NCBI RefSeq assembly: GCF_025699295.1
Contig: NZ_JAILWB010000012.1
Location: forward strand, 93,946-157,945
Direction: 5' to 3'
Length of the DNA: 64,000 bases
Source of the DNA: Hydrogenophaga sp.
Lineage (GTDB): Bacteria; Pseudomonadota; Gammaproteobacteria; Burkholderiales; Burkholderiaceae_C
The notes under the pieces: generated by a model
The model's input: the letters and a program-made list of their open reading frames with translations, nothing else
Database searches by the model: none
Told to the model about the DNA's origin: nothing
Made by a program: the position numbers and the translations under genes
Part shown: positions 17,569 through 26,107 of the stretch, piece after piece
Position numbering within the stretch: position 1 is the stretch's first letter
Layout: the number at the start of each line of letters is the position of its first letter

Positions 17569-18235
17569 GTTTTTCGTGTCTCTTGTATGCCTTGAGCACT
17601 TCTTTGACGATGCGACTACGCTGGACAGTCTCGACATCGTTCATTTCAACTAGACCTACACCCCTGACGCCATCGAGAACATTGATTGCTTCTGTCAAAG
17701 CACTGTCTCGTGTGTCAATATCACACTGATCGAGGTCACCAGCGATAACCATCTTACAGCTTTTACCGATGCGGGTTAGGATCATTTTCATTGCGGCCCC
17801 ATCGAGGGGCACGTTCTGTGCTTCCTCAACGATGACAAAGCAGTTGTTGAACGAACGTCCACGGCACATGCTCAACACCGTGAACTCAAACTTCTGTTGG
17901 ATTAGCTGAGCAATATCTTGCTCGTTGTTGATACAGACACGTAGGTTGTCCTTGATGGACTCTACGTAAGGAAGTACCTTCTCTTCTAGTGTGCCAGGAA
18001 GGGCACCGATCTTTTCTCCTGTGTTGGAGGGGATGTAAGGTCTGATAATGACAACTCTCTGAATGCCACCACGCTTAGGGGACCTGTTGATCATGTCTAC
18101 CGCCTCAGCGAGAGCGAGGAACGTCTTACCCGTACCGGCGAGGCCGGTACAGATCGTTACATCGTTTTCTCTAATGGCTCTGACATATTCTTCTTGTCCT
18201 GGTTGTGGCTTCGGTTGAACGAAGTTTTTGAGCAC
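17561..18235 (-). CDS. phoH: PhoH-like ATPase
   Basis: 225 residues; GTG at 18235 is preferred because GGAGG lies 7 nt before it. Walker A TGLAGTGKTFLALAEAV, the PhoH-specific IIRPYIPSNTGEKIGALPG segment and Walker B FVIVEEAQN are all present, followed by MILTRIGKSCKMVIAGDLDQ. PhoH-family proteins are helicase-like ATPases of superfamily 1 origin, common in phages, with suspected RNA-processing roles. Operon partner of the deformylase gene upstream. The biological role in phage is not settled. Confidence 0.92.
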   Translation of the reverse strand: MLKNFVQPKPQPGQEEYVRAIRENDVTICTGLAGTGKTFLALAEAVDMINRSPKRGGIQRVVIIRPYIPSNTGEKIGALPGTLEEKVLPYVESIKDNLRVCINNEQDIAQLIQQKFEFTVLSMCRGRSFNNCFVIVEEAQNVPLDGAAMKMILTRIGKSCKMVIAGDLDQCDIDTRDSALTEAINVLDGVRGVGLVEMNDVETVQRSRIVKEVLKAYKRHEKHG

Positions 18236-18239
18236 GTTG

Positions 18240-18863
18240 TTACCTCCCAATGGCCCTCAAGTGCTTCTTTGCCTTGCGGGCACGGTTTTTCTTGGCTCGC
18301 CTTGCAGCGATAACCTTTTCACGATGGGGGGTAACTTTCATACCAAACGAAGTGCGACGAGGCTGCTTGGTAATCTGCTCCTCAAGATGTTTCGTGATGA
18401 GAACTCCGTTCAAGTGATCCATTTCGTGCATGACTGCACGAGCCCAGAATCCAGTGAAGGTCTCTTGCTGCATGTTGCCATCCAGATCAAAGAACTCCAA
18501 CGTGACACTCTTGGGACGTGGAAAGGAGGCTCCCATTCCAGGAAGGGAAAGACAGGCTTCCCCACCCTTACTAACCGCACGGCTTTTCTCTACGATGGTC
18601 GGATTGACATAGACGTTGTTGGAGGCATTGCCTTCGTCGTCGGTACCATTGCGTAGCAAGAAAATACGGTGCGGGAAACCGATCTGTACTGCCGCCAGAC
18701 CAGCAGCCTCTTCATCGAGGGCGTCGAGCAGGGTGTCCATATCCATAATGGCTTGCTCGTCTGCTGGAGTTAGCGGAAGCTGGCATGAACGCGAGGGCAT
18801 TTCTAGAAGAGGCCAACGCTCAGGATCACCAGGAGTAATGATCGGGTTACGGTTTTCATTCAT
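18240..18863 (-). CDS. def: Peptide deformylase
   Basis: 207 residues, about 40 longer than bacterial PDF because of a basic C-terminal tail (KVIAARRAKKNRARKAKKHL). The three PDF motifs are present: GLAAVQIG, EACLSLPG (usually EGCLS; the Cys metal ligand is kept) and HEMDHLNG (HExxH). It removes the formyl group from nascent peptides at the ribosome. Its start overlaps the end of the methionine aminopeptidase gene, so the two steps of N-terminal methionine excision are co-expressed. The basic tail could contact rRNA. Confidence 0.93.
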   Translation of the reverse strand: MNENRNPIITPGDPERWPLLEMPSRSCQLPLTPADEQAIMDMDTLLDALDEEAAGLAAVQIGFPHRIFLLRNGTDDEGNASNNVYVNPTIVEKSRAVSKGGEACLSLPGMGASFPRPKSVTLEFFDLDGNMQQETFTGFWARAVMHEMDHLNGVLITKHLEEQITKQPRRTSFGMKVTPHREKVIAARRAKKNRARKAKKHLRAIGR

Positions 18864-19657
18864 GATAGTAGTTCGTATCCGTCTTTAGTAACTAGGAGAC
18901 ACCTTTCGGTGTGGGCGGTAAGGTGTCCATCAGCTTGCCTGATTGTCCACCTATCCTCATCTACAATGATATCAGATGAGCCGAAAGTGACAACAGGTTC
19001 TATGCAAATAGTTTGACCTTCGGTTAGTTTTTGTCGAGCGTACTTCTTCTCCTCCAGTTGGAGCTTGATTTTGCTCTGACCTCGATTCAATGCACTTGGG
19101 ATGAACGGTTCCAGGTGAACTCGCTCTCCAATCCCGTGGCCTCCCCATTGGGGCATGATGGTGACCCCGTGGAAGCGTGCAGCTTCCTCTGTGGCCCGAA
19201 TCATGCTTAGAAAATCGCACTGATCTTTCACGACAGACAGTTGGGCCTCTAGGATCTCATTCGTGGCATGGATGAGTCTATTTCCTTGGGTAATCTTGTC
19301 CAAGGGGGCCGTTCCCGGCACCAATCTGGTGCGGGCTGCATCAACATACCATCCTTCGTACTCTGTACCCACGTCAATCGTCAGGAGGTCTCCAGGCTGT
19401 AAAACATAATCACCAGGAATGCCATGAACCACGACCTCATTAGGACTAATACACGCAGTCGCCGGAAATGGCAACGGCATTCCGTCTGGCCTGTAGTTTT
19501 TGAAGGCGGGAATGCAGCCTGCCCCTCGAATGCAAGACTCTATAGTCTTGTCAATCATGTGTAGTCGTATTCCCGGCTGAGCAATAGCAAAGCCAGCCTC
19601 AATTGCCGCAAGGTTCACCTTGCCAGCGTATCGCATACTAGATAGCTTGTCGCTCAC
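18860..19657 (-). CDS. map: Methionine aminopeptidase, type I
   Basis: 265 residues. Metal ligands are recognisable in order: LTIDVGTEYEGWYVDAARTR (two Asp), GGHGIGERVH (His), TICIEPVV (Glu) and AHTERCLLV (Glu). It starts at GTG 19657, overlapping the uracil-DNA glycosylase stop; an internal ATG seven codons later is an alternative. It cleaves initiator Met after deformylation. Tight pairing with def indicates a phage-encoded N-terminal processing module. Confidence 0.92.
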   Translation of the reverse strand: MSDKLSSMRYAGKVNLAAIEAGFAIAQPGIRLHMIDKTIESCIRGAGCIPAFKNYRPDGMPLPFPATACISPNEVVVHGIPGDYVLQPGDLLTIDVGTEYEGWYVDAARTRLVPGTAPLDKITQGNRLIHATNEILEAQLSVVKDQCDFLSMIRATEEAARFHGVTIMPQWGGHGIGERVHLEPFIPSALNRGQSKIKLQLEEKKYARQKLTEGQTICIEPVVTFGSSDIIVDEDRWTIRQADGHLTAHTERCLLVTKDGYELLS

Positions 19658-20246
19658 TCTCTACCCACTTTTTCACTCTGGTCCAATGCGGGAGCGTCGT
19701 CCTGTAAGCCCGCTCGGGCGAACGCAGATGGTAGCTCGGATGATATGTGATGAGTACCTTCGCCTCGTGTCCGCCGACACTGTAGCGTAGCCAACCATCC
19801 TTTTGTTCTTTCAAGTTCTCAGGGAAGAACTGACTCAGGGCTCCCTTTACGGGTTGTTCCTGCATACTCTGGGTAGCGATCTTACCAAGTAGAATGACCA
19901 GCTTGGGTTTCAGTAGTTGAATCTGTAGATCCAATCGCCACTTGCACGCTTCTAGTTCTTCGGCACGAGGGTTACGGTTATTGGGTGGACGACACAGCAC
20001 TGAGTTGGTAATGTAGATCTCTTCGCGAGTCACGCCGACGTACTCTAGAATACTGTTCAGTTTTTCACCGGCCTTCCCCACGAAGGGAATGCCTTGGGTG
20101 TCCTCGTCTTCTCCTGGGGCTTCACCTACCACCATCACGAGGGGGTTGGTAGCACCTTCTCCAAACACTACCTTAGTGCGGTCGTGGCACAGATCACAGG
20201 ATCCGCACCCTTCCATTTGACGCCTTAGTTCATCCAGTCCTTGCAT
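19638..20246 (-). CDS. Family 4-type uracil-DNA glycosylase (4Fe-4S)
   Basis: 202 residues. Motif 1 is GEAPGEDEDTQGIPFVGKAG; the N-terminal Cys pair CGSCDLC and later TNSVLCRPPNNRNP plus a fourth Cys (ELEACKW) are the iron-sulfur ligands of family 4. Motif 2 is TYHPSYHLRS. It excises uracil from DNA, opening base-excision repair. The phage has RNR, MazG-like and UDG but no visible dUTPase, so removal of misincorporated dU is a plausible need. Confidence 0.9.
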   Translation of the reverse strand: MQGLDELRRQMEGCGSCDLCHDRTKVVFGEGATNPLVMVVGEAPGEDEDTQGIPFVGKAGEKLNSILEYVGVTREEIYITNSVLCRPPNNRNPRAEELEACKWRLDLQIQLLKPKLVILLGKIATQSMQEQPVKGALSQFFPENLKEQKDGWLRYSVGGHEAKVLITYHPSYHLRSPERAYRTTLPHWTRVKKWVESERQAI

Positions 20247-20421
20247 CGTATCTTACCATTACGTCTTCGGCTGACATTCTCCCCTCAACATAAGCAGCAT
20301 ATTCTTCATTGCTCAAGCGGAGGAATTCTGTCAAAGGGATTTCACTATCGCTGGTGTGCCATAGTTCTTCGAGGTCCAAGAGTCTTTCTTCGTCACGAGA
20401 GATGTCCGGTGAAGAGTTCAT
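20230..20421 (-). CDS. Small acidic hypothetical protein
   Basis: 63 residues from the ATG at 20421; the longer frame lies inside the upstream gene. Begins MNSSPDISRDEERLLDLEE, strongly acidic, likely helical. It overlaps both neighbours. No family recognised. Confidence 0.5.
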   Translation of the reverse strand: MNSSPDISRDEERLLDLEELWHTSDSEIPLTEFLRLSNEEYAAYVEGRMSAEDVMVRYDARTG

Positions 20422-21334
20422 CGTTCCAACTGCCATTCTGCTTCCGCTGTAGAGAAGCAACGCTGAAATCCAGTACATCTGCCATGTTGTCGGCACATGA
20501 CACAATTTTGCCTTCAAGCGTTAGGATTTCGGGACGCTTGTTGCACATATTCTCTAATGCCTGACGCTTGCCCTCTGGAATGGTGATTTGAAGATCACTC
20601 TCACAGGTCATCATTAGGTGATCGATGTAACGAGCACTCGCACGGTGGATACCAGTCATGTGGTATGCGTCACGCGGACGTAGGTGATCGCCTTGAAAAC
20701 GAGTAGTAGTATTCCATCCAATGTTGCGTAGGGCACAGCCAGCCACAACGAGAGACGGACTGAAAGGGATTTCCAATTCTGTGGACTGTCTGATGGCTAC
20801 CTGCGAGAGACGCAGGGAGTGGGCGACGTGAACCAGGAGTCCGCCGCGATATGCCATCGGTCCAGTGATCCCATAGGGCGAGTTCTTGAGAGCCATCATG
20901 AGATCTAGTCGCTCGATGGCATTACCCATGATGTCGCGGTAGATAGGATCGGCAATAGACATGATCGCATCCTGTACCTCGCCAGCGTAGGACGAAAGGA
21001 TGTTGGCGTTCACACCTTTGACGTAATCAAACTGGTTGATCGGTGCTTCCACCACCGCCACGTCTTCTGACTGTGTGGAAAACTCTAGCTCTCCACGATA
21101 CAGCTTGGTCTCTAGCTTCATAGCAACGTAGCTGCCTTCTTCTAGTTCGCCGCCGTATCCCCAGACAACACCATTGATCTCGCCCGTTACATCCTTGAGG
21201 GTAACACGAGCAAAAGCCTTGCCCTGGGCGGTCTTCATCTTCGAGTTGGATTGGATGGCAGCGACCAGGAATACCTGCTCGTACGTCTTGCCATGTTCTA
21301 GACCACTGATTGAGATATACGATTCAACGCTCAA
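20393..21334 (-). CDS. YhaM-like OB-fold/HD-domain protein with a degenerate HD site
   Basis: 313 residues. Residues ~15-110 fit an OB-fold nucleic-acid-binding domain (ARVTLKDVTGEINGVVWGYG, then YVAMKLETKLYRGELEF). The second half follows the YhaM 3'-5' exoribonuclease HD domain: GGLLVHVAHSLRL, then the position of the HD pair. Where YhaM-type proteins read HDIGK this one has CALRNIGW, so the metal-binding His-Asp is missing. Either catalysis is lost or the fold is used for binding only. The late SCADNMADVLD segment keeps the downstream Asp. Confidence 0.65.
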   Translation of the reverse strand: MSVESYISISGLEHGKTYEQVFLVAAIQSNSKMKTAQGKAFARVTLKDVTGEINGVVWGYGGELEEGSYVAMKLETKLYRGELEFSTQSEDVAVVEAPINQFDYVKGVNANILSSYAGEVQDAIMSIADPIYRDIMGNAIERLDLMMALKNSPYGITGPMAYRGGLLVHVAHSLRLSQVAIRQSTELEIPFSPSLVVAGCALRNIGWNTTTRFQGDHLRPRDAYHMTGIHRASARYIDHLMMTCESDLQITIPEGKRQALENMCNKRPEILTLEGKIVSCADNMADVLDFSVASLQRKQNGSWNDELFTGHLS

Positions 21335-21530
21335 AGCGTTTTCTCCTGCCGCCCTTCGTGCGGTCCTCTCGTTGTTTGCAGGACGTACAAGCGGCCACCT
21401 TGCGGACGATGACGTAGAGTTCGTCGGGTAGTTCGTCTTCGTTCCCAGGAATCAGCGTCACCCGCTGCTTCCCTGAATAGTAGGAGCCGCCACACTTTCG
21501 ACACTCGATGATGTCGATGGTCTTAGGCAT
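21324..21530 (-). CDS. Small four-cysteine zinc-binding protein
   Basis: 68 residues from ATG 21530 in an ATG-TAA overlap with the sigma-factor gene (ATG 21536 is possible). Two pairs, CRKC near residue 10 and CTSC near residue 52, make one zinc site; the C-terminus is basic. Immediately downstream of the sigma factor, so a transcription-related role is possible but unproven. Confidence 0.6.
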   Translation of the reverse strand: MPKTIDIIECRKCGGSYYSGKQRVTLIPGNEDELPDELYVIVRKVAACTSCKQREDRTKGGRRKRFER

Positions 21531-22041
21531 TCTCATGGCTGAGCCTCGTTTCGAGTAGGTCGAGCATCTTGTTGACGCGATTGGCCACAGCCACATGAGA
21601 CACGTCGGTCTCTTTAGCAATCTGGCGGAAGGACTTACCATTGATGAAGTGTTCCGTCAGGAGATTGGCGTGCTCTTGATCGGACACCAAATCAAACACC
21701 GTGGCCACGAGGTCGTTTCTCTCCGCAGCGGTATCGTTTACCTCGCGGTCGTCCAGCAGCACGGCGTCCTCGTCAATCTGGTTGGGCTTGTTGCGAGTGG
21801 ACTTCGCAATGTACCTCATGACGTGGCCACGGATATAGCTGTACGCGAACGTCGTGAACTTGGCACGGTTCGGATCGTACTTATCGCACGCCCGCAGGAG
21901 ACCAATCCAGGCTTCTTGCTGGAGGTCTTGAACGGTGATGAGCGTATCCCTGGCACAAAGCGGTAGCAGCGGCTTGATGATGCTCAGGATGATCGCATCC
22001 CATTCGTTTTGCGGGATAGAATCTAGCGGGTTATCTGTCAT
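21523..22041 (-). CDS. RNA polymerase sigma factor, sigma-70 family (group 3/4 type)
   Basis: 172 residues. Region 2 is visible as DLQQEAWIGLLRACDKYDPN followed by AKFTTFAYSYIRGHVMRYIA, including the core-binding and -10-recognition helices. Region 4 is FRQIAKETDVSHVAVANRVN, a helix-turn-helix. There is no region 1.1 and only a short linker. It probably redirects host RNA polymerase to phage promoters; the TAGTGTATT words before the virion genes are a candidate target. Coupled to the genes on both sides. Confidence 0.9.
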   Translation of the reverse strand: MTDNPLDSIPQNEWDAIILSIIKPLLPLCARDTLITVQDLQQEAWIGLLRACDKYDPNRAKFTTFAYSYIRGHVMRYIAKSTRNKPNQIDEDAVLLDDREVNDTAAERNDLVATVFDLVSDQEHANLLTEHFINGKSFRQIAKETDVSHVAVANRVNKMLDLLETRLSHENA

Positions 22042-22417
22042 GTCCTTGGATCTGTGCTTCTAGCAGTCGAATGTATGTGTCTTTCTCGGGTTGTGTAAGA
22101 GCACCCCAATGGGCGATGACATTTCCGTTGCCGCCAACCGGGATCTCTTCGTTCCCAGCAGTTAGTGTTTTGTGGCGGTACAGGATTCGTCCCTCCTCGT
22201 CTTGTACGACGAGCGTGAGCACTTGATAGTCCGGATTCTCGGAAAGACTCCACAGAAAGTTCATAAAGTCCTTAAACTTTACGAGAGACTTCCTGGCTTT
22301 TTGATCAGCCATAATCATCACGAAGATGATATTTGTTTCGTCCGTCAGCGTCGGCCATTCCGTTAGGTTTTTATGAACCTTGCGGAGTTTGTCCCAATCC
22401 AGTTTGATGCTCATCAT
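22031..22417 (-). CDS. Hypothetical protein
   Basis: 128 residues. AAGGAGG 6 nt before ATG 22417 decides the start. The reading LRKVHKNLTEWPTLTDETN then VLTLVVQDEEGRILYRHKT suggests a small alpha/beta domain. No motif recognised. Its end overlaps the sigma-factor start. Confidence 0.6.
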   Translation of the reverse strand: MMSIKLDWDKLRKVHKNLTEWPTLTDETNIIFVMIMADQKARKSLVKFKDFMNFLWSLSENPDYQVLTLVVQDEEGRILYRHKTLTAGNEEIPVGGNGNVIAHWGALTQPEKDTYIRLLEAQIQGHDR

Positions 22418-22441
22418 GGATAACCTCCTTCTAACACTACA

Positions 22442-23698
22442 CTAAGCGTCAGGGTTGATTTCCACGACGGTACCGTCTTCGATGTATACTCCCATTCTGT
22501 CGTCCTCATTTCGCGATGCGTATTCGATCCACACCTGAAAGTCCTCATCGTTAGCCATTTCTTCAACGATAGCCATACTGGTGTCGTCAAGTAGAGAGCC
22601 GTCCGCAATCCGAATCACACGGAGCGTCGGGTTGGCGGACATTGCGATTGCGAGAGAGATCCTAAGCTGTTGAGCGGCAGATGCTTGGCAGAAAGGAACC
22701 TCTTGCCCTTCTTCATTCACTACACGAATTCCGTCTTCGGTGATCCGCAGGTTGTCAACGGGGAGCGGCGAAGATTCCAGGGCTTCCGCCTTGTTGATCT
22801 TGATAAGCTCCATTTCGTCGTTGAGTTTCCCGATCTCTGCTTCCACGAGATCAAGACCTTCGCGGGTTTTCTTGTACGCGATAACCTCGCGGGCTCTCTT
22901 GTTCGTCTTCTCGATGTTGGCGAGTTCTCCCTTGAGGAATTCCACGTCGGGAGTTTCCGGGAGGTCTTCTAGCTGACGCACCACTGTCTCTTTTTCACGC
23001 TGAGCTTCGGCAAGCTCACGCTGGAGACGTTCGATGGTAGCATTCAGAGCTTTTTCTTTCCCTGTAAGCTCGGTTGTCTTTGCCTGCGTGGTCACGGCTT
23101 CCGTGATAGCTTTGGTCAAGTCCTCCACGGAGATTTCCTCCGTGGGATCCTCTGCTGTCGGCGGTGCCATTTGTGTAACCAATGAAGCCAGTCGTTTTTT
23201 CTCCCGATTGATCTCAGACCTTGCATCGAACGCGGTTTTGTGCCGCACGTCGAAGTCTGCTAGGTCTAGCTCACCCTCGGTAATGGTGTATAGTACATCA
23301 GCCAGCATTTCCCGCTGGTCTTTCTCGGATTTCCTTGAGAATTCCCACGGGTCAAAGCTCAGGTCTCCAATCATGCCGTCCAGGAGCTTCTGCGGAGACT
23401 TGATCGTGCTGCCATCGGGCGTACGAATCTCTAGCGTTGACCCGGAGGGGGTGAACTTGCGTTTGACGATGTAGTCCCCCAGGTCCAGTTCGACCATGCC
23501 ATTTTTCTGGCCTGCTCGCAGCGGATCGGGGTTACCCTTCTTGGCCGCCTTGTATTCGAGGGCGAGCCAGATGGAATCGATAACGGAAGTCTTCCCTTCG
23601 CCGTTCTTGCCACTAATGACAATGACGTTGCTCTCGGGCGTGATGTCAACCGCCTTGACACGCTTGACGTTCTCGGAGTGTAGTTGGATAATTCTCAT
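22442..23698 (-). CDS. RecF/Rad50-like SMC-type ATPase
   Basis: 418 residues. Walker A SGKNGEGKTSVIDSIWLALEY at the N-terminus after a typical LHSENVKRVKAVDI strand; a central coiled coil (~residues 165-300); then an ABC-signature-like ASAAQQLRISLAIAMSANP and Walker-B-like VIRIADGSLLDDTSM with D-loop. It is short and lacks a zinc hook, as in phage recombination ATPases that pair with a nuclease (compare T4 gp46). The partner nuclease could be one of the nearby nuclease-like genes. DNA end processing is inferred. Confidence 0.82.
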   Translation of the reverse strand: MRIIQLHSENVKRVKAVDITPESNVIVISGKNGEGKTSVIDSIWLALEYKAAKKGNPDPLRAGQKNGMVELDLGDYIVKRKFTPSGSTLEIRTPDGSTIKSPQKLLDGMIGDLSFDPWEFSRKSEKDQREMLADVLYTITEGELDLADFDVRHKTAFDARSEINREKKRLASLVTQMAPPTAEDPTEEISVEDLTKAITEAVTTQAKTTELTGKEKALNATIERLQRELAEAQREKETVVRQLEDLPETPDVEFLKGELANIEKTNKRAREVIAYKKTREGLDLVEAEIGKLNDEMELIKINKAEALESSPLPVDNLRITEDGIRVVNEEGQEVPFCQASAAQQLRISLAIAMSANPTLRVIRIADGSLLDDTSMAIVEEMANDEDFQVWIEYASRNEDDRMGVYIEDGTVVEINPDA

Positions 23699-24282
23699 CG
23701 TTGGAATAGGAAGGTTGTGGTATCGACTTCTGCGGGGGTTCCGCCCTCGGTGAGCATTTGTCGCCAGAGCATGTGGTCGTGGTTGTCACACGGCTGCCAT
23801 CCATCCGTGTTGCCAAACAATTCTCTTGTGTGTGCCATGCCAACCGTAAGAAAGTCTGTGCTATTCACGGGGCCAAGCTTTCTCACTAGCTTACTAGAAC
23901 GAGGATGCTTATGCTTCATCATGAATGACTGACCAGCCGTTCGAATCATGTCAGCTTCGGGGTGTGCCTGAGCAATATTCACTATGGTAGCCAAGTGATG
24001 CGGCATCCATTCGTCGTCATCATCGATGTATGCGATCCAATCGCCGTCGCCATGTTCAATGCCGAAGTTGCGTGCGACCGCACCGTAATCATCGTTTGTA
24101 GTTTGCACTTTCAACCAGCGAACACGCGGATCAGGGAATGCCTGCACCAGCATACTAGATACTACCGTACTGTCTTGCACTACCCAGAGGTTCCAGTCTT
24201 GGTATGTCTGTTCACATACACTGTTGATGGCCGTGAACAGTGAGCCCCTAGCGATGGTCGGTAGAATGATGTCGAAGTGCAT
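23695..24282 (-). CDS. Glycosyltransferase family 2 (GT-A fold)
   Basis: 195 residues. GT2 hallmarks: FDIILPTIARGSLFTAINSV at the start, QTYQDWNLWVVQD, YGAVARNFGIEHGDGDWIAY followed by IDDDDEW, the DxD metal site. It should transfer a sugar from a nucleotide donor; the acceptor (modified phage DNA, virion protein or host glycan) is unknown. A four-base overlap links it to the ATPase gene. With the GMD gene at the window start it suggests the phage handles glycans. Confidence 0.85.
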   Translation of the reverse strand: MHFDIILPTIARGSLFTAINSVCEQTYQDWNLWVVQDSTVVSSMLVQAFPDPRVRWLKVQTTNDDYGAVARNFGIEHGDGDWIAYIDDDDEWMPHHLATIVNIAQAHPEADMIRTAGQSFMMKHKHPRSSKLVRKLGPVNSTDFLTVGMAHTRELFGNTDGWQPCDNHDHMLWRQMLTEGGTPAEVDTTTFLFQR

Positions 24283-24341
24283 TTCTGAAAATTGGAGGTA
24301 GGTAGGTGTTGGAAATCTTCCTACTCAATCCCTTAGGTGTT

Positions 24342-24833
24342 TCACTTGAGGTCTCTCCATAGGAACCTCTTGATAGGGATACGATACGCTGGCTTCCATC
24401 CAAACCCTTTCCAGTTGACTACCTCACAGTCGTCCATGATAGCCTGCAACGCTGCGGGCTTGAGCATGGTGAATGTAGGTACATCCTCCCCCGCCCCATT
24501 GACCATGAGGATCGTCGCACCTTTGTTGAGGTATGACTTCACTTGGTTTGTCTTTAGATGAAACGTGCGATTCAACATGGGCTTGGCGAACTTCACTTCA
24601 ATCTCGCCGTACCCCTCTACCTTGAAATCAGGATCAGTGTTGACCTCTTTGTCTTCAAGGAAGGCACCGTCTTTACCGCAACCCGTGTCCTCAAACTTGG
24701 GTCGTGATCCAGTGTCCTTTTCAATCAAGTCTAACCATAGGAGGAACAGAGCCCGTTCCTCCATCGTATGCTTCTTGATGTCTTCTTCGAATTCTTCTTT
24801 GCTACGTTCATCAAATCTGTAGTTCTTACCCAT
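24342..24833 (-). CDS. PD-(D/E)XK-like nuclease (tentative)
   Basis: 163 residues. The central NTDPDFKVEGYGEIEVKFAK has the PD...(D/E)xK arrangement (P-D, then E-V-K) of restriction-type nucleases, followed by a NRTFHLKTNQVKSYLNKGA helix as in several phage endonucleases. Positioned in the recombination gene cluster after the SMC-like ATPase. Fold assignment is by motif order only. Confidence 0.5.
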   Translation of the reverse strand: MGKNYRFDERSKEEFEEDIKKHTMEERALFLLWLDLIEKDTGSRPKFEDTGCGKDGAFLEDKEVNTDPDFKVEGYGEIEVKFAKPMLNRTFHLKTNQVKSYLNKGATILMVNGAGEDVPTFTMLKPAALQAIMDDCEVVNWKGFGWKPAYRIPIKRFLWRDLK

Positions 24834-24861
24834 AAGATCCTGTGTGGTTAGTAAAGCGTTC

Positions 24862-24877
24862 GGGGGCTTACGCCCCC
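24862..24877 (-). terminator. GC hairpin downstream of the 65-aa gene
   Basis: A 6-bp G/C stem (GGGGGC / GCCCCC, 4-nt loop) lies just after the stop at 24882. No U-run follows, so it may be a weak terminator or an mRNA-stabilising end. Confidence 0.4.
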
Positions 24878-24881
24878 TCCA

Positions 24882-25079
24882 TCACACAGCGATCCCTTGG
24901 CGTTGCAAGTCGCGTGCAGCCATGACGAAAGCACGCTCACGCGAGTATGCTTTCTTGCGAGTGGCGTGAATCCACTTCCACTGGAAGGAACCATTGTCCT
25001 TGAGGGCAGCAACAGCCACCCAACCAGCACGCTGGAGGACGCGACGTTGGAAGTCACGATGTCCTTTGTTGTTATCCAT
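24882..25079 (-). CDS. Small basic hypothetical protein
   Basis: 65 residues, starting MDNNKGHRDFQRRVLQRAG, from an ATG that overlaps the exonuclease stop. Basic and probably nucleic-acid binding by charge alone. Unknown family. Confidence 0.55.
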   Translation of the reverse strand: MDNNKGHRDFQRRVLQRAGWVAVAALKDNGSFQWKWIHATRKKAYSRERAFVMAARDLQRQGIAV

Positions 25080-25674
25080 TGGTCAATGCCTCTGCAAATT
25101 CCGGGTTGTCGAATACGCGACGGAAACGATGCAGTACCCTGAAACATGCAATCGAATCGAAGAGGGCCGCGTGGTACTTGTTCTTACCGAAGTCGGTCAT
25201 GTCAATGCTCAGTGCCTTGACGGCCTGACCCAACGAAGCACCCGACTTGACGTTATCGTGCCCCGTGAAGAGACGCATGACAGGCAGGCTGTCAAGCTTA
25301 CGATACGTGAAGTTGGCCTCGAACTCACCAGTGGTGACGTTGTAGATCTGACGAGACATCATGCGGTAATCGTAGTCAACATTGTGGCCGCCCATAATGG
25401 CAGCACCACCATTGAACCACAGGTCCGAGAACTTTTCCTGGATCTCCTCAGTAGAGAGACCCTGTTCAAACGCTTCCTGCGGCGTGATGCCGTGGATCTC
25501 CACGGCTTTGTCAGTGTAGACGTAATCGTCTACCGAGGGCAGTCGATGATACGCCTCGAACATATCGAGGATCTCTCCAGTGTCGAGATCCCCGATGAGG
25601 GCACCAACGGAGAAGACAGAGTGAACCTCTGCATCCAGACCGCCGGTTTCAGTATCAAACACTAGCACTCGCAT
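25072..25674 (-). CDS. DnaQ-like 3'-5' exonuclease (DEDDh)
   Basis: 200 residues from ATG 25674, with GGAGG 9 nt upstream. ExoI LVFDTETGG, ExoII-like MGGHNVDYDYRMMSRQI and ExoIII-like KYHAALFDSIACFRVL (His and final Asp) give a DEDDh site. It degrades single strands 3' to 5', as polymerase proofreading or RNA trimming enzymes do. Located between small unknown genes in the replication/recombination block. DNA versus RNA preference cannot be told. Confidence 0.87.
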   Translation of the reverse strand: MRVLVFDTETGGLDAEVHSVFSVGALIGDLDTGEILDMFEAYHRLPSVDDYVYTDKAVEIHGITPQEAFEQGLSTEEIQEKFSDLWFNGGAAIMGGHNVDYDYRMMSRQIYNVTTGEFEANFTYRKLDSLPVMRLFTGHDNVKSGASLGQAVKALSIDMTDFGKNKYHAALFDSIACFRVLHRFRRVFDNPEFAEALTNG

Positions 25675-26107
25675 TAGCGACAACCTCCTCTGTCAAGGTG
25701 CGGAGACGATCCACGATTTCCTCGGCGGTAGGACGGAAACGAACCTCCACCTGATCATCTTCGGTCAATCCCATTTGGAATGTGCTCGAAAGGAAGTCGT
25801 CCTGTTCTTCCGGATCCGGCTTGAAGGTCTGACGGAACCCAGCAATGAATTGGCGGGCAGTCATTTCGGTTTCGAGAACCATCGACATGCTGGTACCGTT
25901 ACCCGAAGCCTGGGCTCCGGTAAGACGACCATTGATGATCGCACGAGCGGTAGCACGCGAGAACGTGTCCTCGTTTTCTTCCCAATAGTTGCCGTTACGG
26001 CTGTCGCCGCTGTTGACGATGGCAAAAGCCACGAACAGTTGGGTGCCAACGTTGACGGCACCGACGCTAACGCCCGCAATGGGGCGGTGAGTAAAGATTG
26101 TATCCAT
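25655..26107 (-). CDS. Hypothetical protein
   Basis: 150 residues. Starts MDTIFTHRPIAGVSVGAVNV; it contains SGDSRNGNYWEENEDTFSRA. Alpha/beta-looking, acidic. It starts by overlapping the stop of the 56-residue gene upstream (TAATG). No family recognised. Confidence 0.6.
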   Translation of the reverse strand: MDTIFTHRPIAGVSVGAVNVGTQLFVAFAIVNSGDSRNGNYWEENEDTFSRATARAIINGRLTGAQASGNGTSMSMVLETEMTARQFIAGFRQTFKPDPEEQDDFLSSTFQMGLTEDDQVEVRFRPTAEEIVDRLRTLTEEVVANASASV

